The notes under the pieces were generated by a model, which had not been told where the DNA came from, searched no databases, and saw only the letters and a list, made by a program, of their open reading frames with translations. The translations under genes and the position numbers were made by a program. From Monarcha castaneiventris obscurior (taxonomy: Eukaryota; Chordata; Aves; Passeriformes; Monarchidae), in the NCBI GenBank assembly GCA_026261815.1, contig JAMPIT010000300.1, forward strand, positions 1,612,001 through 1,676,000: a stretch of 64,000 nt of DNA, given 5' to 3'. Shown here in pieces: positions 24,131-36,790 of this stretch. Within the stretch, counting starts at the first letter, position 1; the number at the start of each line of letters is the position of its first letter.

Positions 24131-26548
24131 AAGGCTGGGAGAGGGAAGAAAAAGACATAAAATGAGATTAAGACAGAAGGATGGGAGCTGCTGCCATAAA
24201 AGTAACTCAATAAACGAGGTGCTGAGCTCCAGCCTGCACATCCACGAGCATCCCACGACCGTAAACCCGGGGATACAGCAGGATCAGGTCACAAGAGCTG
24301 CAGGAAGGGGAAGATGTTTCTTTAGCAGCCACAGGTTTGGCCAAAATGCCCCAGCCAGTGGAGCAGGGCACCAATTTGAGAGCTTTAGGAGCAGCGAGGG
24401 TCTATCTGTGGTGCTCAGTGGAGCAGAGCAGGTGCTGCCCCAGAGGTTCTGAAGCAGTAAATGGATTGGAGCAGCGATGATAACGTGTTTGCAGGAGAAA
24501 ATTGCCTATATTGAGGCAGTGTCATGCTAGAACTCCCCAACAATAACAGGCAGGCTCAGAAAGAGGCAAAGAAACAGATTGGGGGAGATTTTCTGACTTT
24601 TAAAGGAAATTAAACAAGACGGAAATGCACTGAAAGAGAGCTGCACAAAGAGAGGAGCAGGATGGGCTACACTGGGGTGTCCTGAGACATTTGAGAACAC
24701 AAATGTGGACAGGACCAAACGAGTTTTATGGCCTGAGCTCCTCTCCCTTGCTACATAAAAATCAAGGGACTCATGGAAATGGAGTTAATTCACCACTGCA
24801 TATGCAGAGAGAGCAGCTGCGATAAAAGGAAATGTGCTTCTTGGCTGGTATTTATTTTTCAAATGTTCCCACTAAAATCCTGGGGACAGCAGCAGCAGAA
24901 GTGCAGGAGGACACTCACAACTTTTACTGGGGGAAAAACAATAAATCGTAAGTGAGGGGGCAGCAGAGGAAATGAAAGGATGGCCTTGCCCTGGGTAAAA
25001 AAGCACCGGATCAATGCCAGGCTGAGATTATTACAGATTATAACAGCAGTTTTAGGATTTTCCCCCTTCTTCACATCCTCTGTGGTGGTCATAATCTGTC
25101 TGCAGCTGGAACGGGCTCCTGCGGGTACCCCAAAGCAGTGGATGCCAGTGGATATTGCTCAGCTGGGGGTACTCAAATCCCGTATTTCCCCTCAACCTTC
25201 ACTTCACGGCGAGGATAAACACACTGCCATAGAAAAATATCGAATCCTGAAGTCAGGGATAGCTCTGACAGACAGAGTAATACCAGACTCTGCCCTTAAA
25301 AATATCTATTTATTGGCTAGCAAATAACCTTTACAACAGAGATAATTCCATTCGCTCACTTCCTTCCATAAAAAAAGTTTATTCCGCCTAAAGCACTTCC
25401 CATGAGCTTATCAAGGGTGATAATGTTGATGGGATGTGATAAGAGAGGGTCTGGGATGCTCCAGGCCCTCCCTATTGCCACCAAAGGCAGAGGGGGAGCT
25501 GAGATTTCCAAAGGAGAAGCTGGGGAGCCTCTGGCACAGCAGGAATGAGGCACAGAAGGGAGGGTGCAGCACTTTCCCAGCAGTGTTTGGGATGTTAAGA
25601 GTGACTCCTCAGCATCAAAGCTGTCCTACTTCCCGAGTCTTATCATATTTGCCAAAGCACAATTCAGGGAACAGGACTCCAGCGCAAATCACATTCCGCT
25701 GGCAGCCTCGGTGATAAATAAATTACATCCCTCTTCTAGAAACAATTTCCCATGATCAATAATGAATAAAAAAAGTCAGGTCCAAAGCAGTGTTGTGACA
25801 GCACCGCACAGAAGTGAGTGGCAGCCAGGATTTTGCTTCAGCAGCAAAATCAGGGCCTGATAAAACATCACATTTCCCCAGGACTCCAAAGATACCGGAA
25901 AATAGGGAGAAAAACTCACATTCCACCCCCTCCAAAGAGCCTGGCAACACATCTTGTATAAAAAGCCTTCTTCTGCACAGTGTGTTGCACAAACAAGGGT
26001 GGATGGGTCAACTCTGTGTCCTGAGGGCCAGGGCAGCTCCATCTGGGCACAAAAGCTGCTGGGATAAGGATGCAAGGCCAGGAAAATGTTCCCTCCCAAT
26101 CCCACAGCCTCTGGAAGCAGCCTCAGCTCAGTATTAGCAAAGTGTGGGACTTCTGCTCACAACACGCAGAATCTGGGGCTGAGATGAGATGAGATGTCCT
26201 GGTACCCCAGGCCTTCACCACCTCAGCCCCTCCTGACGTGCAGCCCCTCCTCCTCTCTGCAGTCTGAGGACATTCCCAGGCTTAATTGTCACTTGCTAAA
26301 GGCATTTTCAACTCGCAGCTCCTGCGCATCGAAATTTCCACTCCTCCACCCGCCCTGAGAGGTCCCAGTCCAGCAACCCATAATGTTTATTGCCTGGAAG
26401 AGGTGAGGAGAAGAGGTGTGGTGGGAAATAGGAGTCCAGAAATGTCTGTGGAACATGTGGGATAAAAGGGTTGTGGCATGGGGAGGAACTGCTCCAGTTT
26501 ACATCTGGATGACCTGTAAAGAAATTGTTAGGGGATCAAAAAAGATGG
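24131..26548. other. Single-copy stretch, no gene seen
   Basis: Mixed to AT-rich (24,760-25,100 and 25,280-25,400 especially), without recognised repeats apart from a triple GAGAT run near 26,183. No gene supported. Confidence 0.45.
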
Positions 26549-26990
26549 AATCTCAGAATGGTTTGGGTTGGAAGGGAGCTTAAAGCCCATCCCATCCCAC
26601 CCCCTGCCATGGGCAGGGACACCTCCCACTGTCCCAGGCTGCTCCAAGCCCCAATGTCCAGCCTGGCCTTGGGCACTGACAGGGATCCAGGGGCAGCCAC
26701 AGCTGCTCTGGGAAATCTATTCCAGGGCCTGCCCACCCTCCCAGGGAACAATTCCTTCCCAATATCCCATCTGAATTTCCCCTCTTTTAGTTTTAACCCA
26801 TTCCCTGTGTCTTGGCACTCCAGGCCCTTCTCCACAGTCTCTCTCCATGTTTCCTGTGGCTCCTTCAGGCCCTGCAAGGCCCCAGTGAGGTCACCCCAAA
26901 ACTTCTCCTCTCCAGGCTGAACAATCCCAGCTCTCCCATCCTTCCCTCCCAGCAGAGCTGCTCCAAATCCCTGTGGGTCTCTGGAGCCAT
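26549..26990 (-). mobile_element. CR1 LINE 3' fragment (minus)
   Basis: The left edge AATCTCAGAATGGTTTGGG is the tail complement. The element continues on the minus strand through the core blocks, the CTCTTTTAGTTTTAACCC segment and the CTTCTCCTCTCCAGGCTGAA segment, fading at about 26,990. At about 440 bases it is one of the longer copies. It lies inverted to the copy at 32,905, 6 kb away. Confidence 0.93.
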
Positions 26991-27734
26991 CGAGGCAGAG
27001 TGATCCTGCAGGGGCTGCTCCTTCTCTAGAAAATTCCTTTGATTTTCTGAGGACAATCTTGGGCCTGACCTAAATCTGGCCAGTACGAACATGGAGTTCA
27101 ATTCCTGGACTCAGCCACATCCATGAGCTGAGACCTCTCTGTCCTGCTCATCTCTGAGCTCTGAGGCTGCCAGGGCTCAGGTAATCCCAGAATTCCCAAT
27201 TATCATGGGCTGTCACTTGAAGAGTGCCATCCCCAAGTCTAAACCAGGCTTCAGCTTCACAGATAAAAACAGAATCACAGACGCAAATGTCTGTGGTGAC
27301 CGCAGTCTGCAGTTCCAGTGACTCAGCTCCAGGCAGAAGGATAAGGTGCAAATCCATCCGGATGAGGATTTCCTTAAAAGCCTCGTAAGGACCCACTGCA
27401 CAAAGCTGAGAACACTTGTGCCTCATGTATCTGAGAAAAGCAACACATTTTAAAAAAGCAAACCTCGATGAAAAGGGGGAGAACCGGGAGCTGTCTCAAG
27501 AACAGTTGCCATGATGCCAAAACCCCTCAATCCCACAGGTCTGGAAGGAGCTATGCTGCTGTGACAGAATTCCTGACGCCTCTGGAGCCTGGAGCGGAGC
27601 CGGCTCCGTGTGTGGAGGGCTCGGGAGACCCTCAGCTCTCACCCCCATGGCCAGTTTGGTTCCTGGCCTTCCCCACACACCAAACCCTGAATTAAATCTC
27701 AGCCGTGTCCTGGGGACCAGGCCCAGCTGCCCCA
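26991..27734. other. Single-copy stretch, no gene seen
   Basis: No recognised gene or repeat between two CR1 copies of different subfamily and opposite orientation. Confidence 0.45.
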
Positions 27735-28195
27735 GCCAGGCCAGGGAGGGATTGTCCCGCTCTGCTCTGGGCTGGGGCGACCTCACCTGAAATACTGTGG
27801 GCACTTTTGGGCACCACGGGGTAAGAAAGACATGAAACCATTAGAGAGTGTCCAAAGGAGGCCGCGAGGGTGGGGAAGGGCCTTGTGAAGAGCAGCTGAA
27901 GGCACTGGGTTCGTTCAGCTGAAGAGGAGGAGACTGAGGGGAAGAGGAGGGGCAGCTCCGATCTCTGTTCTGTGTGACAGTGCCAGCACCCAAGGGAATC
28001 GCCTGGAGCTGGATTTTGGGAGAAGTTTCTTTCCCCAGACGGTGCTGGGCACTGCCCAGGCTCCCCAGGGAACGAGGCTGCCAGAGCTCCAGGAACTCTC
28101 AGGGAGGCCCAGGGTGGGATTGCTGGGGTGTCAGGAGCTGGATCATGATCCTTGTGCATCCTTTCCAGCTCAGGATATTCTGTGATTCTGTGATT
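27735..28195 (+). mobile_element. CR1 LINE 3' fragment, different subfamily
   Basis: The order of blocks matches the CR1 end: CCAGGCCAGGGAGGGATTGT, then CCTCACCTGAAATACTGTGG, then GTCCAAAGGAGGCCGCGAGG. It closes with TTTCCAGCTCAGGATATTCT and two copies of GTGATT. These correspond to the CR1 reverse transcriptase C-terminus and 3' UTR. The sequence is well diverged from the abundant local subfamily, so this is an older CR1 lineage. Confidence 0.85.
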
Positions 28196-28582
28196 AAAGT
28201 GCTGGAGCTCACAGCAAGCTCCACTTTCCCCTCACAGGCTGAGTCAGAGCACTCCAAGAGCAGCAGATCAGGGAGGGAAGGAAAACAGGAGGATGAAGGA
28301 GCTGCTCCTCTCCCAGCACAGAACACAAAGCTTTTCAAGTGCCTCTCTGTGGTTTGCTGGTGAAAGCAGCCCTGCCACCATCGGAGTCAGCCCAGCTCCC
28401 CCTGAGGGTGCCGTGGCTGCAGGTGGAGCTGGCAGAGCTGCCCAGCCCTTCCCCAGGACAGGCAGCCCCCAAATCCTTGACACCTCACTCCAGACACCTC
28501 AGTGCATCCCACACCAGCCCTTCTCCTCCTCCAGACAGGAAAGAGGGAGGAATTGTCACCTGGATTCTGTTGCTGGGCTGAT

Positions 28583-28765
28583 ACCCTCCTCCTGCAGAGC
28601 CCACAGCAGTGACACATTAACAAGCTCTCCTTTCTTCCTCTGACTCACGGGGTTTTGTAGAATTTGGTATTTTAGAGTTGGAATGAAGAGCTTTAAAGTA
28701 TCTTGGAGGATTATCTGTGGCTTGTGAAGCTCCTGGATGTTCCTCTGAACCTCTGGACTGAATAT
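28583..28765. repeat. Unclassified repeat, copy A
   Basis: This about 180-base segment recurs, diverged, at 29,139-29,308 in the same orientation. Shared blocks are CCCACAGCAGTG, TTTTGTAG, TTGGAATGAAGAGCTTTAAA, CTTGGAGGATTATC and GGATGTT. The copies differ by point changes and a gap near 28,660. A minus-strand frame stays open in both. I do not recognise the family. Confidence 0.75.
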
Positions 28766-29138
28766 GAGGGGTTGAGGGGACATCTGGGTCTATCTAAAGG
28801 GGATACCAGGACATGTATTTATTATTCCATAGTAGGCTCTATATAATCCTGAGGGCTCAGGGATCAGGAAGAATTCCTATTTCTGCCACTGAATGTGTAA
28901 CTGGGGGTTTGGGGTTGGCTTTTTCCTTCTGTAACACCAGCAAACTGCTGCAGGTAAAGGCGGATTTGATTTGGGAAGATGCATCTTGACCTGATCACCA
29001 GGTTTGGGATCAAGAAGGAGATTTTCCCTCAACCAAGGATCATAGGGATGCCTTTCTATTTCCCACCTTCCTCTATAAGATGGACTCTCTTTGTCTTTGC
29101 ACTCTCAAAGGCCCCCTGGCTGTTTTTATTGGGCCAAG

Positions 29139-29308
29139 GCCCTCCTGTTGCAGGAACCCACAGCAGTGGCACATCCACAATCTCTCTCTCTCTTTGATTT
29201 TGTAGTCTTTGGTATTTTTGACTTGGAATGAAGAGCTTTAAAGTACCTTGGAGGATTATCCGTGGCTTGGAGAGCTCCAGGATGTTGCTCTGAAGCCCTG
29301 GATTTAAT
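29139..29308. repeat. Unclassified repeat, copy B
   Basis: Second member of the pair with 28,583-28,765, offset about 556 bases. It has the same blocks in the same order, including TTGGAATGAAGAGCTTTAAA and ACCTTGGAGGATTATCCG. It also has a short CT microsatellite (about 29,182-29,194) where copy A has a different pyrimidine tract. Confidence 0.75.
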
Positions 29309-32300
29309 TCCTGTTTCAGATTTGCCGTTGTCCATCCTGCAGTTCCGTGTGTGATCCAGGGAGGCACCCAGGAAAGTCCCTCCCAGGGTTATCCTGGCTG
29401 ATCCACAATAATTCACCAGAAACACTCAGAAAATCCTGCTGAGTGGCCGTAATAAACTGCTCTAATAATGTTCTCAATTAATTATCAGCTCTATCTTTTT
29501 AGCAGCTGTCCTGCTATTTTATGGAGGAACAGTGTGGAGCAAAATCACTTCAGCAGTGTCATTGTGGTCTTTGTTCTGGCCCAGTGTTCCCCTCTCACTG
29601 AAGCTTTCCCAGTATTCCACATTGTCACAGAATGTGTTATTAAACCCCAAGTTCCCCAGGAGTTTCTCTGAAGCCCAGTGCACAGCATCTCTAATTTAAA
29701 TGCATTTGCCTCAATAATACAATTTAATAACTACCACAGTTACAGTTTAGAATGAAAAATAACTCCTTAGCTCCGTAAACTTGCAGCATTCTGTCCTTTC
29801 AGCTCCTTTTAATTACTAAGCAGAAATACTTTTGGAACATATTTAACTTTTCAGCAACACTCCCATCAATTTTATCATTCCCACTTAGCAGCAGGCTTCA
29901 CACCAGCATTAGATCCCTTTTAATTCCTATTATCAGATTTCTTTGAGTCCTAACACTTGCCTGTTTTCTTCTTTTGTTCCTTACTTCCCCAACCAGACTT
30001 TCAAATAACAAAATAGCTCATCTTAAAAGGCAAAGCCCAGATAATTGGGGCTGGATTAATTAATTTCTCTTCCCTCCTTTCCAGAGGTGTCTGCACTCCC
30101 AGCCACTGCCTGTCACCTGCATTTAAAGGAATATGTTTACCTAGAACAACGTTACAGAAGCACAGAGATCCTTCATGTGCATTTACTGTCGTGGCTCTGG
30201 CAGCTGCCAAATTTATCCATAAGAACAGAGAAACTGGGGAGGGGACAGCCAGTGCTTCCAGTGTAGTGGCGGCTCACAGACCAGTTCATTCCTTATTTTA
30301 AAATGTAGAGGGTTTGCATTACTCCAACAAGGCAAGTAATCTGTTTATTTCTGTTTTAAATAATCTGTGTTTATTTCTCTGTTTGGCACAGCAGAATTGG
30401 GGGCTTTTGGTTTCTGATTGACCAGGCAAGAAAAACCCTCCTGGGAAGCAGGAGCACCACCTGGGCTCAGCACTGATGATGTCATGAGGAGGCAAAACCA
30501 TCCCCCCACCCTGGTCCCCCTGTCCCTCCCAGGCCATTCCCATCCCTCTCCCAGGATAAATGAGGGGAAGCACTTGCATTCCCTGGGAGAATGTGGGGTC
30601 TGGATCAACACCAGGATGGGACCCACCCCTCCCCACACGCCCCAGCAGCCTTTTGCTGGTGTCACCCTTTGCTGGCAGGTCCCTCCCAGCTGTGCCCCGA
30701 GGGAGGCTGCAGCCACGCTGTGACCAGGAATTGTCCCCACTGGAGCTGGAGGAACGGGATGCTCCTGGAGCGAGCGAGGAGAAATTTAAAGGCTGCAGGG
30801 GGTCCCAGCTCCGGCCACTGAAGGGATCAGCCTTGGCAGCTCCTCCCTGGCATTTGGGCTCCGCCAACAGCCCCGGGGTTCAGCTCAGCACCTGCTGGTC
30901 CTGGGGTGGGCAGATCCCACTGGGATCCCTCTGAGCCTGCTGCAGTCCCAGCGCTCAGAGGGGAGGTGGGACTCGTCCCTAGGGGATGTGGGGCTGCTGG
31001 AGAAGCCAGGCTGGAGCAGAGAGGTGGCTTGGTCCATGCCAGTAGCCCTCGGAAAAGCAGCAGCGTTTCCTGGGATGATGAAGGACTTCCCTACATCCAT
31101 GCAGACACGTTGAGGCATTGATTTCATAAATGCTGGCGTTATTTGGAGGAGCTCCCTCATGATGCTCTCCATCCTCCCCTGCTGCTGTGACCCCTGAGCC
31201 TGATCCCGCAGTGGGGACAGAGGAGCTCAGAGCAGGGAGGGAAGGGGATGGAGGCAGAACGGAGTGTTTAGGACAGGCCAGGAGGTAGCCAGGAGGTGGG
31301 GGGTAGCCAGGAGGTAGCAGGCAGTAGCCAGCATGCCCAGGGAGGCTGGGAGAGCCCTTCAGGAGGCTGAGCCAGCCCTGAGAGCTGCTCTCCCCTCCCC
31401 GGTGCCTCCCCCCAGCTCTCCCCGCGCTCCCTCCCCTGCCCTGCGGTTCCACGGCTATAATCAAATCATAACTTTTATTAAATTTGAGATTACTTTTTAA
31501 TGGAATCAATTTCTGGTGTGGTGCTTTTCCCTTCTGCCCCACGGCTCAGCCACGCTCTGCACTTTTGTGGTTTCACTCGGGTTTTTATCTCTGCTGCTGC
31601 CCTAACACCCGGCCCTGGGTGAGCACCCCCGACCCTGTCCTGCCTGAGAGGGACACTTGTCCCTTTGCCCGTGTCCCCAGGGCAGGAATTCCCGCTGAGG
31701 GACACCACAGGGGCAGCAGGATTTGTCCCCCCTTCCAGCTGGCAGTGGGAATGGAATCAGCAAGAAATTTTCTCCCGGAGGGAAGGGAGCCCTCCCCTTT
31801 CCCTTTGGCTTTGGGGCTGCATTGGAAACCCTGTGCTGGACCCAGTGGCCATGGAGCTCCTGGAGGCACCTGAGGGGATCTCATCTTCTTCATCATCCCC
31901 TGTAGGAAGTCAGAAATCCATCCTCTTCCTCATCCCCTGGAGGAAGTCAGAACTTCAGCCCACAGGGACACGATGCCTGTGGCTCTGTGAGGATTCCCTC
32001 TCCGGGACAGCCCCAAGCACAGCAGCTCAAACCTTCCCACCCTCGCGGCTTTGCAGTTTCCTGAGAACCCTCTTGCCCAAAATGGCTTCATCTTTGCAGT
32101 TTTATGTAACTTTCCCCTTGTCTCCCCCTCCTCCCCTCGTGCTGATTCCTTTCCCTTTCTTCCCCAACACCTACAGACTGTATTATATCCTCTGATGCAA
32201 AAGCCCCATTCTGCTTTCACTTGGAACCATGTAATGACAACAAGAAAAATAACAGTGACAGCTTTTATTTGGTCCTCCTCCTGCTGATGTTCTTGAAAAG

Positions 32301-32904
32301 GAATTTCACATCCTGACTTCGGATCTCACATTGAAACCTCTTGGATTCCGCAGCTTTCTCGGTGAGGATTTTCTAAATCCTGTATTTTCTAAAGCCTTAT
32401 TTAGGAGCCACAGGTCAGGCTGTGTCCTTGTTGGTTCAAGACCTGGCTCTAATCCAGGCATCCCTCTCCCAAAAACTTCCTCTCAGTTTGGAATTACCTG
32501 AGTGCTGCAAAGATGGATGTTGTGCTCTGAAGGCACGCGGAGCGTGGGCTCGTGGGCTTTGTGCTGTCTATTACAGAGGAGTTTCATTGAATTTCTGGGG
32601 GAATTTAAATCGAATTCCTCCAAAACAAATAAAGATGCATTATCTGGAGTGCTTTCTTCAGTCAAAGCTGAAGCAGCAGGTCCTGAGCTCAGGGATGTGC
32701 AGAGGGGCCCTGAGGCTGCAGGAGCCACATGTGGAGCAGGGAAGGGGTATCAGGGGGTACAGACCCCACTGGGGGTTAATCATGCAGGACAACCACCCCA
32801 AAAAATTCCATATCCTGACTTTTTCCTTTCTTCAGCCTGTTTGATGCTCATGTTCACACCAAGAACATTCTAAATGTTTGTCCTGAACACAATCCTGGTG
32901 TTCA
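29309..32904. other. Single-copy stretch with AT-rich block
   Basis: Bases 29,690-30,000 are AT-rich with TTTAATTAC, TTTAATTCC and TAATTTAAATGCA words and may be conserved noncoding DNA. Bases 31,450-31,510 are a second AT-rich patch. A short degenerate GCCAGGAGGTA tandem lies at 31,276-31,330. No gene is supported. Confidence 0.4.
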
Positions 32905-33375
32905 TCCCACTGCTGGAGCCAGGCCAGAGGAGGCTCCAGGATGAGCAGAGGGATGGAGCAGCTCTGCTGGGAGGAAAGGCTGGCAGAGCTGGGATTGTTC
33001 AGCCTGGAGAGGAGAAGCTTTGAGGTGACCTCACTGGGGCCTTGCAGGGCCTGAAGGAGCTGCAGAAAACATGGAGAGAGACAATTTCCAAGGGCTGGAG
33101 GGACAGGACCCAGGGAATGGCTTCCCACTGCCACAGGGCAGGGATGGGGAGGGATTGGGAAGGAATTGTTCCCTGGGAGGGTGGGCAGGCCCTGGCACAG
33201 GGTGCCCAGAGCAGCTGTGGCTGCCCCTGGATCCCTGGCAGTGCCCAAGGCCAGGCTGGACATTGGGGCTTGGAGCAGCCTGGGACAGAGGGAGGTGTCC
33301 CGGCCATGGCAGGGGTGGGATGGGATGAGCTTTGAATTTTCCCTTCCACCCCAAACCATTCTGGGATTCTCTGAA
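32905..33375 (+). mobile_element. CR1 LINE 3' fragment
   Basis: This long copy begins at CTGGAGCCAGGCCAGAGGAG and includes GGGATTGTTCAGCCTGGAGA, the AGCTTTGAGGTGACCTCACT block and the full core. It ends at CCATTCTGGGATTCTCTGAA. It shares the unusual GCTTTGAATTTTCCCTTCCA segment with the minus-strand copy at 46,068, which points to one recent source element. Confidence 0.95.
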
Positions 33376-36239
33376 CCTTCTCTCCTGCAGAAATAAAGTT
33401 GAGCTCTGCTGTTTGATTTATTCAGGAAAAACCAATATAATCTTTTCCCTCCAATCCTGGCTCACTGTTAAAGTTTAAGAAAGGATCCACCATTTGATTG
33501 GAGTTTTGGTGTGTCTGCCTTGCTGTAACTAAAATATCTTCCATGGCTGAGCATCCACGAGGCCAGAATTGGGTTGGCCATAATTAACACATCTCTGGAG
33601 GCCTTCACAGCATTTAATCACTTCCAACACAGCATCCAATGCCTCTTTTGGGAATCTGAAGGAGACTTTATATTGTTCTTTGCACCCTTCCGAAGATGGG
33701 AACCCAGAGCTTTCTCCAAACTCGAGAAATCTCTCACGCAGTGACAAGGAGATGAGAAGCTCTGAGTCTGCAGCTATTCAGGTAACTTTGCTCTGTCTCC
33801 TCCTTTCAAAGCCTGATTTTATTTCCCAGCCAAGTCCATTCCGGCTGTATCTGTTCCTGGGAACAAAAGGATGTTGTTCTTTGAGCTTCATTTGAAATGC
33901 TCTTCCATGGTCATTTATGAAAAGCATAAAAATAGCTTCAGTCCTGAAGCATGAGACACATCACCAAAAGCTATATATATATGTATATATATATAAATAT
34001 AAGAATAGATATTTGTGTGTGTTTGTGTGCAGTTTTTAAGGATGACATTCCCTTTTCTTGCCTGGCCATGTGGGGTTTATTTCTGCAAAGGGCGAAGTTT
34101 TTTTCCCAGTCTCACACAAATCACCAGGACTGGGGGAGCTGCAGCTCTGCCGTAACTCTGCCTGTAATTAATAAATCATCTGAAGAGCAGAGAGTAACAG
34201 GTCCATTTTGAGGGCCAACAAGAGACTTCTAAGTATAGAAGTCTTTGAAAAATTAAAATCAGAGTCCATTTTGGTGTCCGCTCGCAGCTCCTGGATTTCT
34301 GTTGCTCCAATCCATGGGGAAGCTCGAGTTTTGTCAATCTGAGCCCCCCTGCAGGTCCAGCAGATGGGAGTGGGAACCGGGCACGGCTCCAGCTCTGTGG
34401 AGCTCAGGGATGGACGTGTCCCTTTCCCAAGGATGGGGCTGGGGGCATTCCCATGGCTTTTCCCACGCTTTGCTGGAGCAGCCAGGCCGGTGAGAGCAGC
34501 ATTCCAAACCCTGATTTCTGGCTGCGTTTTGAGCCTCAGGTTGCAGTAAGTAATTAACTCTCTCTGCTACGCTCCTCCATCAAACTGAGACATTCTGGCT
34601 GCTTCTCTCCAGTTTTATTAAATAAAACTGGATCAAAAGATTATTTCCTACAAACCCAACACTGTCCCAAGGCTGGCCAGCCTTGGTGACCTGTGCAAGC
34701 TCTCCAGCTGCTCCAGCCATTCCCTGACACCTCCTGCCTGTCCCCCTGCTCCCAGAACCCAGCAGGAAAATCACTTTCCTGCCCTACCCTGGGATAGTTT
34801 GGAAATACACATTTCATTCTCCAAGGCACCTGAGCTGCCCATCTCCAGTCGCCTCCCTGGGCTGGCAGCTCTTGATTGTCACCCTGTGCCCCTGACTGCT
34901 CCCACTTCTCCACTGGCACAGTGATCCCAGCTCGTTCCAGGCTGGGATGTGCCTGGGAAGGTGCTGGGTGCTTCCTGCCCCCTCCCTGCCAGCCCAAGGC
35001 ACAGTGACCTGACCAATGTCTCCCCGGGCTGCTGATTTCCCTTGGAACAGGGACTACAAATTCCCTCGGCCTCGGAGGGAAGCCCATTTTTCAGTGCCAC
35101 TTGCAGGAGGACAGCCTGTCCTTCCTGCAGAGCCATCCCGGCGTAGCAGACAAACATTATGTAAATGTCTGCTCCACAGGCACACTCAGACACGCTTCTC
35201 CTGCTTCATTAGGTCATTGGCAGGGAACGTCAGCGCAGCCTCTCCGATCTGCATCCTTTCCATCAGAGGCTGTTTGCTGCTCGATGGCTGTTGTCCTGGC
35301 TGGGTTTTTAGGAGAAGGGATTGTTCTTGCTGCTGAGGACCCCACTGGAGGCCCAGATCTCCACGTGAGGTGTTTATCTGCTCTGTCTCCCCATCCACAC
35401 CTCTAGCGAAGCTGCACTGGAAGAAGAGAGAGGAAAAATAATTGCAAAGGATGAATGGAGTCAACCCCAGACTGGTCCTAGGGATCACAACACCCTCAGG
35501 CCCTTCCTTTTGTCCCCATGGTGGTCCCAGCTCACTTCTCCTTCACTCACGGGTTGCTCCAGAGCTCCAGGACAGGGATGAGAATGCTGTTCCCAGCAGG
35601 CACAGCCCACAGCCCCTGGGAAAGGGCTCATTTTTCCAACAATAAATGCATACAAGACACTCTGTGCAGCAATAACAATTTTCTTAAAAATGAAGTTTCT
35701 CTGCCAAAAGTCCTCGAATCTTGCTCTAATGACCCCATATCCTGCTGAGCAGTGCTGGCTTCCCGGGGTGCTCACAGGATGCGGGGGTTTAGGTTCATGT
35801 TCTGGTTTTACGGTGTTGTCCACGGTTTAGGGAGGTGCTGTTGTGTGCTGTCTCTGCACAGGTCCTGTGGCCATTCCCATATGGATTTCCCTGAGCTCAG
35901 CTCCTGCCCTTCCTGCTCTGGAGCTCTTCCTCCCAGTCCACCCAGTCCAAACCAGCCACATCTGCATGGCTCTGTCCTCATGCCACACCCCTTCAGCTGG
36001 TCACCTCCCATCTCGTGAGATTTCTTCCCTGAACCTTTGCCCAGGCCGTTTGCCCTCCCAGTCCATCAGGGATAGAGGAGGATGTCCAGCACTTTCTGGC
36101 ATGGAACGTTTTACTCAGAAGGAGCATAGGATGAGTGGTTCCCTCCCATTCCAGGGAAGAAAAATGACAGAAATAATAAATTTTGGCCAAGGAGGCCGGT
36201 GGGATCCTGGATACATAGGGAAGAGCATTCCCAGCAGGT
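33376..36239. other. Single-copy stretch with a TA/TG simple repeat
   Basis: A TA dinucleotide run lies at 33,972-33,997, followed by an imperfect TG run to about 34,030. A minus-strand 72-codon frame at 33,529-33,747 has balanced composition, but I see no domain and no convincing splice context. Bases 35,640-35,740 are AT-rich. Confidence 0.45.
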
Positions 36240-36790
36240 CAGGGAGGGATCCTGCCCCTCTGCCCAGCCCCGGGGGCACCTCTGGAGTGCTGTGTCCAGC
36301 TCTGGATCCTCAGCACAGCAGGGCCAGGGAGCTCCTGGAGCGGGGCTGGCAGGGGCTGCACAGCTGAGGAAGGGCCTGGAGCATCTCCGTGCCCAGGAAA
36401 GGCTGAGGGAGCTGGGACTCCTCAGCCTCAGAGGAGCCCCAGCTGAGAGGGGCCCTCAGCCCTGGCTGTCCCTGGCTGCAGGGAGGGCTCAGGGCAGGGC
36501 CCAGGCTCTGCTCCGGGGCCCAGCAGTGGCACAGAGGAACGGGCAGGGCCTGAGCCCAGCAATTCCCTGCACAGGAGGCACAACTCCTGCCCTGGGCAGT
36601 GCCCAGCCCTGAACAGAGCCCAGAGAGGCTGTGCAGGGTCCCTCCCTGGGGCTGTTGCAGAGCTGTGTGGGCACACTGCTGTGCCCTGTGCTCTGGGATG
36701 GCCCTGCTGGGGCATGCAGGTGGCACCAGGGGAGTGAGCCCCTGTGGGCCCTTCAGCCTGACCCAGCCTGGGGTTCTGTGGCCACTCAGT
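36240..36790 (+). mobile_element. CR1 LINE 3' region, GC-rich old subfamily
   Basis: CR1 blocks appear in order: TGCTGTGTCCAGCTCTGGAT, then CAGGGAGCTCCTGGAGCGGG, then GGAAAGGCTGAGGGAGCTGG and CTCCTCAGCCTCAGAGGAGC. These correspond to the reverse transcriptase C-terminal coding part and early 3' UTR. Beyond about 36,500 the resemblance fades and no canonical tail is seen, so the right boundary is uncertain. A 307-codon minus-strand frame overlaps it and is probably chance. Confidence 0.7.

Noticed and set aside
33529..33747. 72-codon minus-strand frame with balanced composition, considered as an exon
   Set aside because: No known domain and no convincing splice acceptor and donor pair. It would need homology to be supported.
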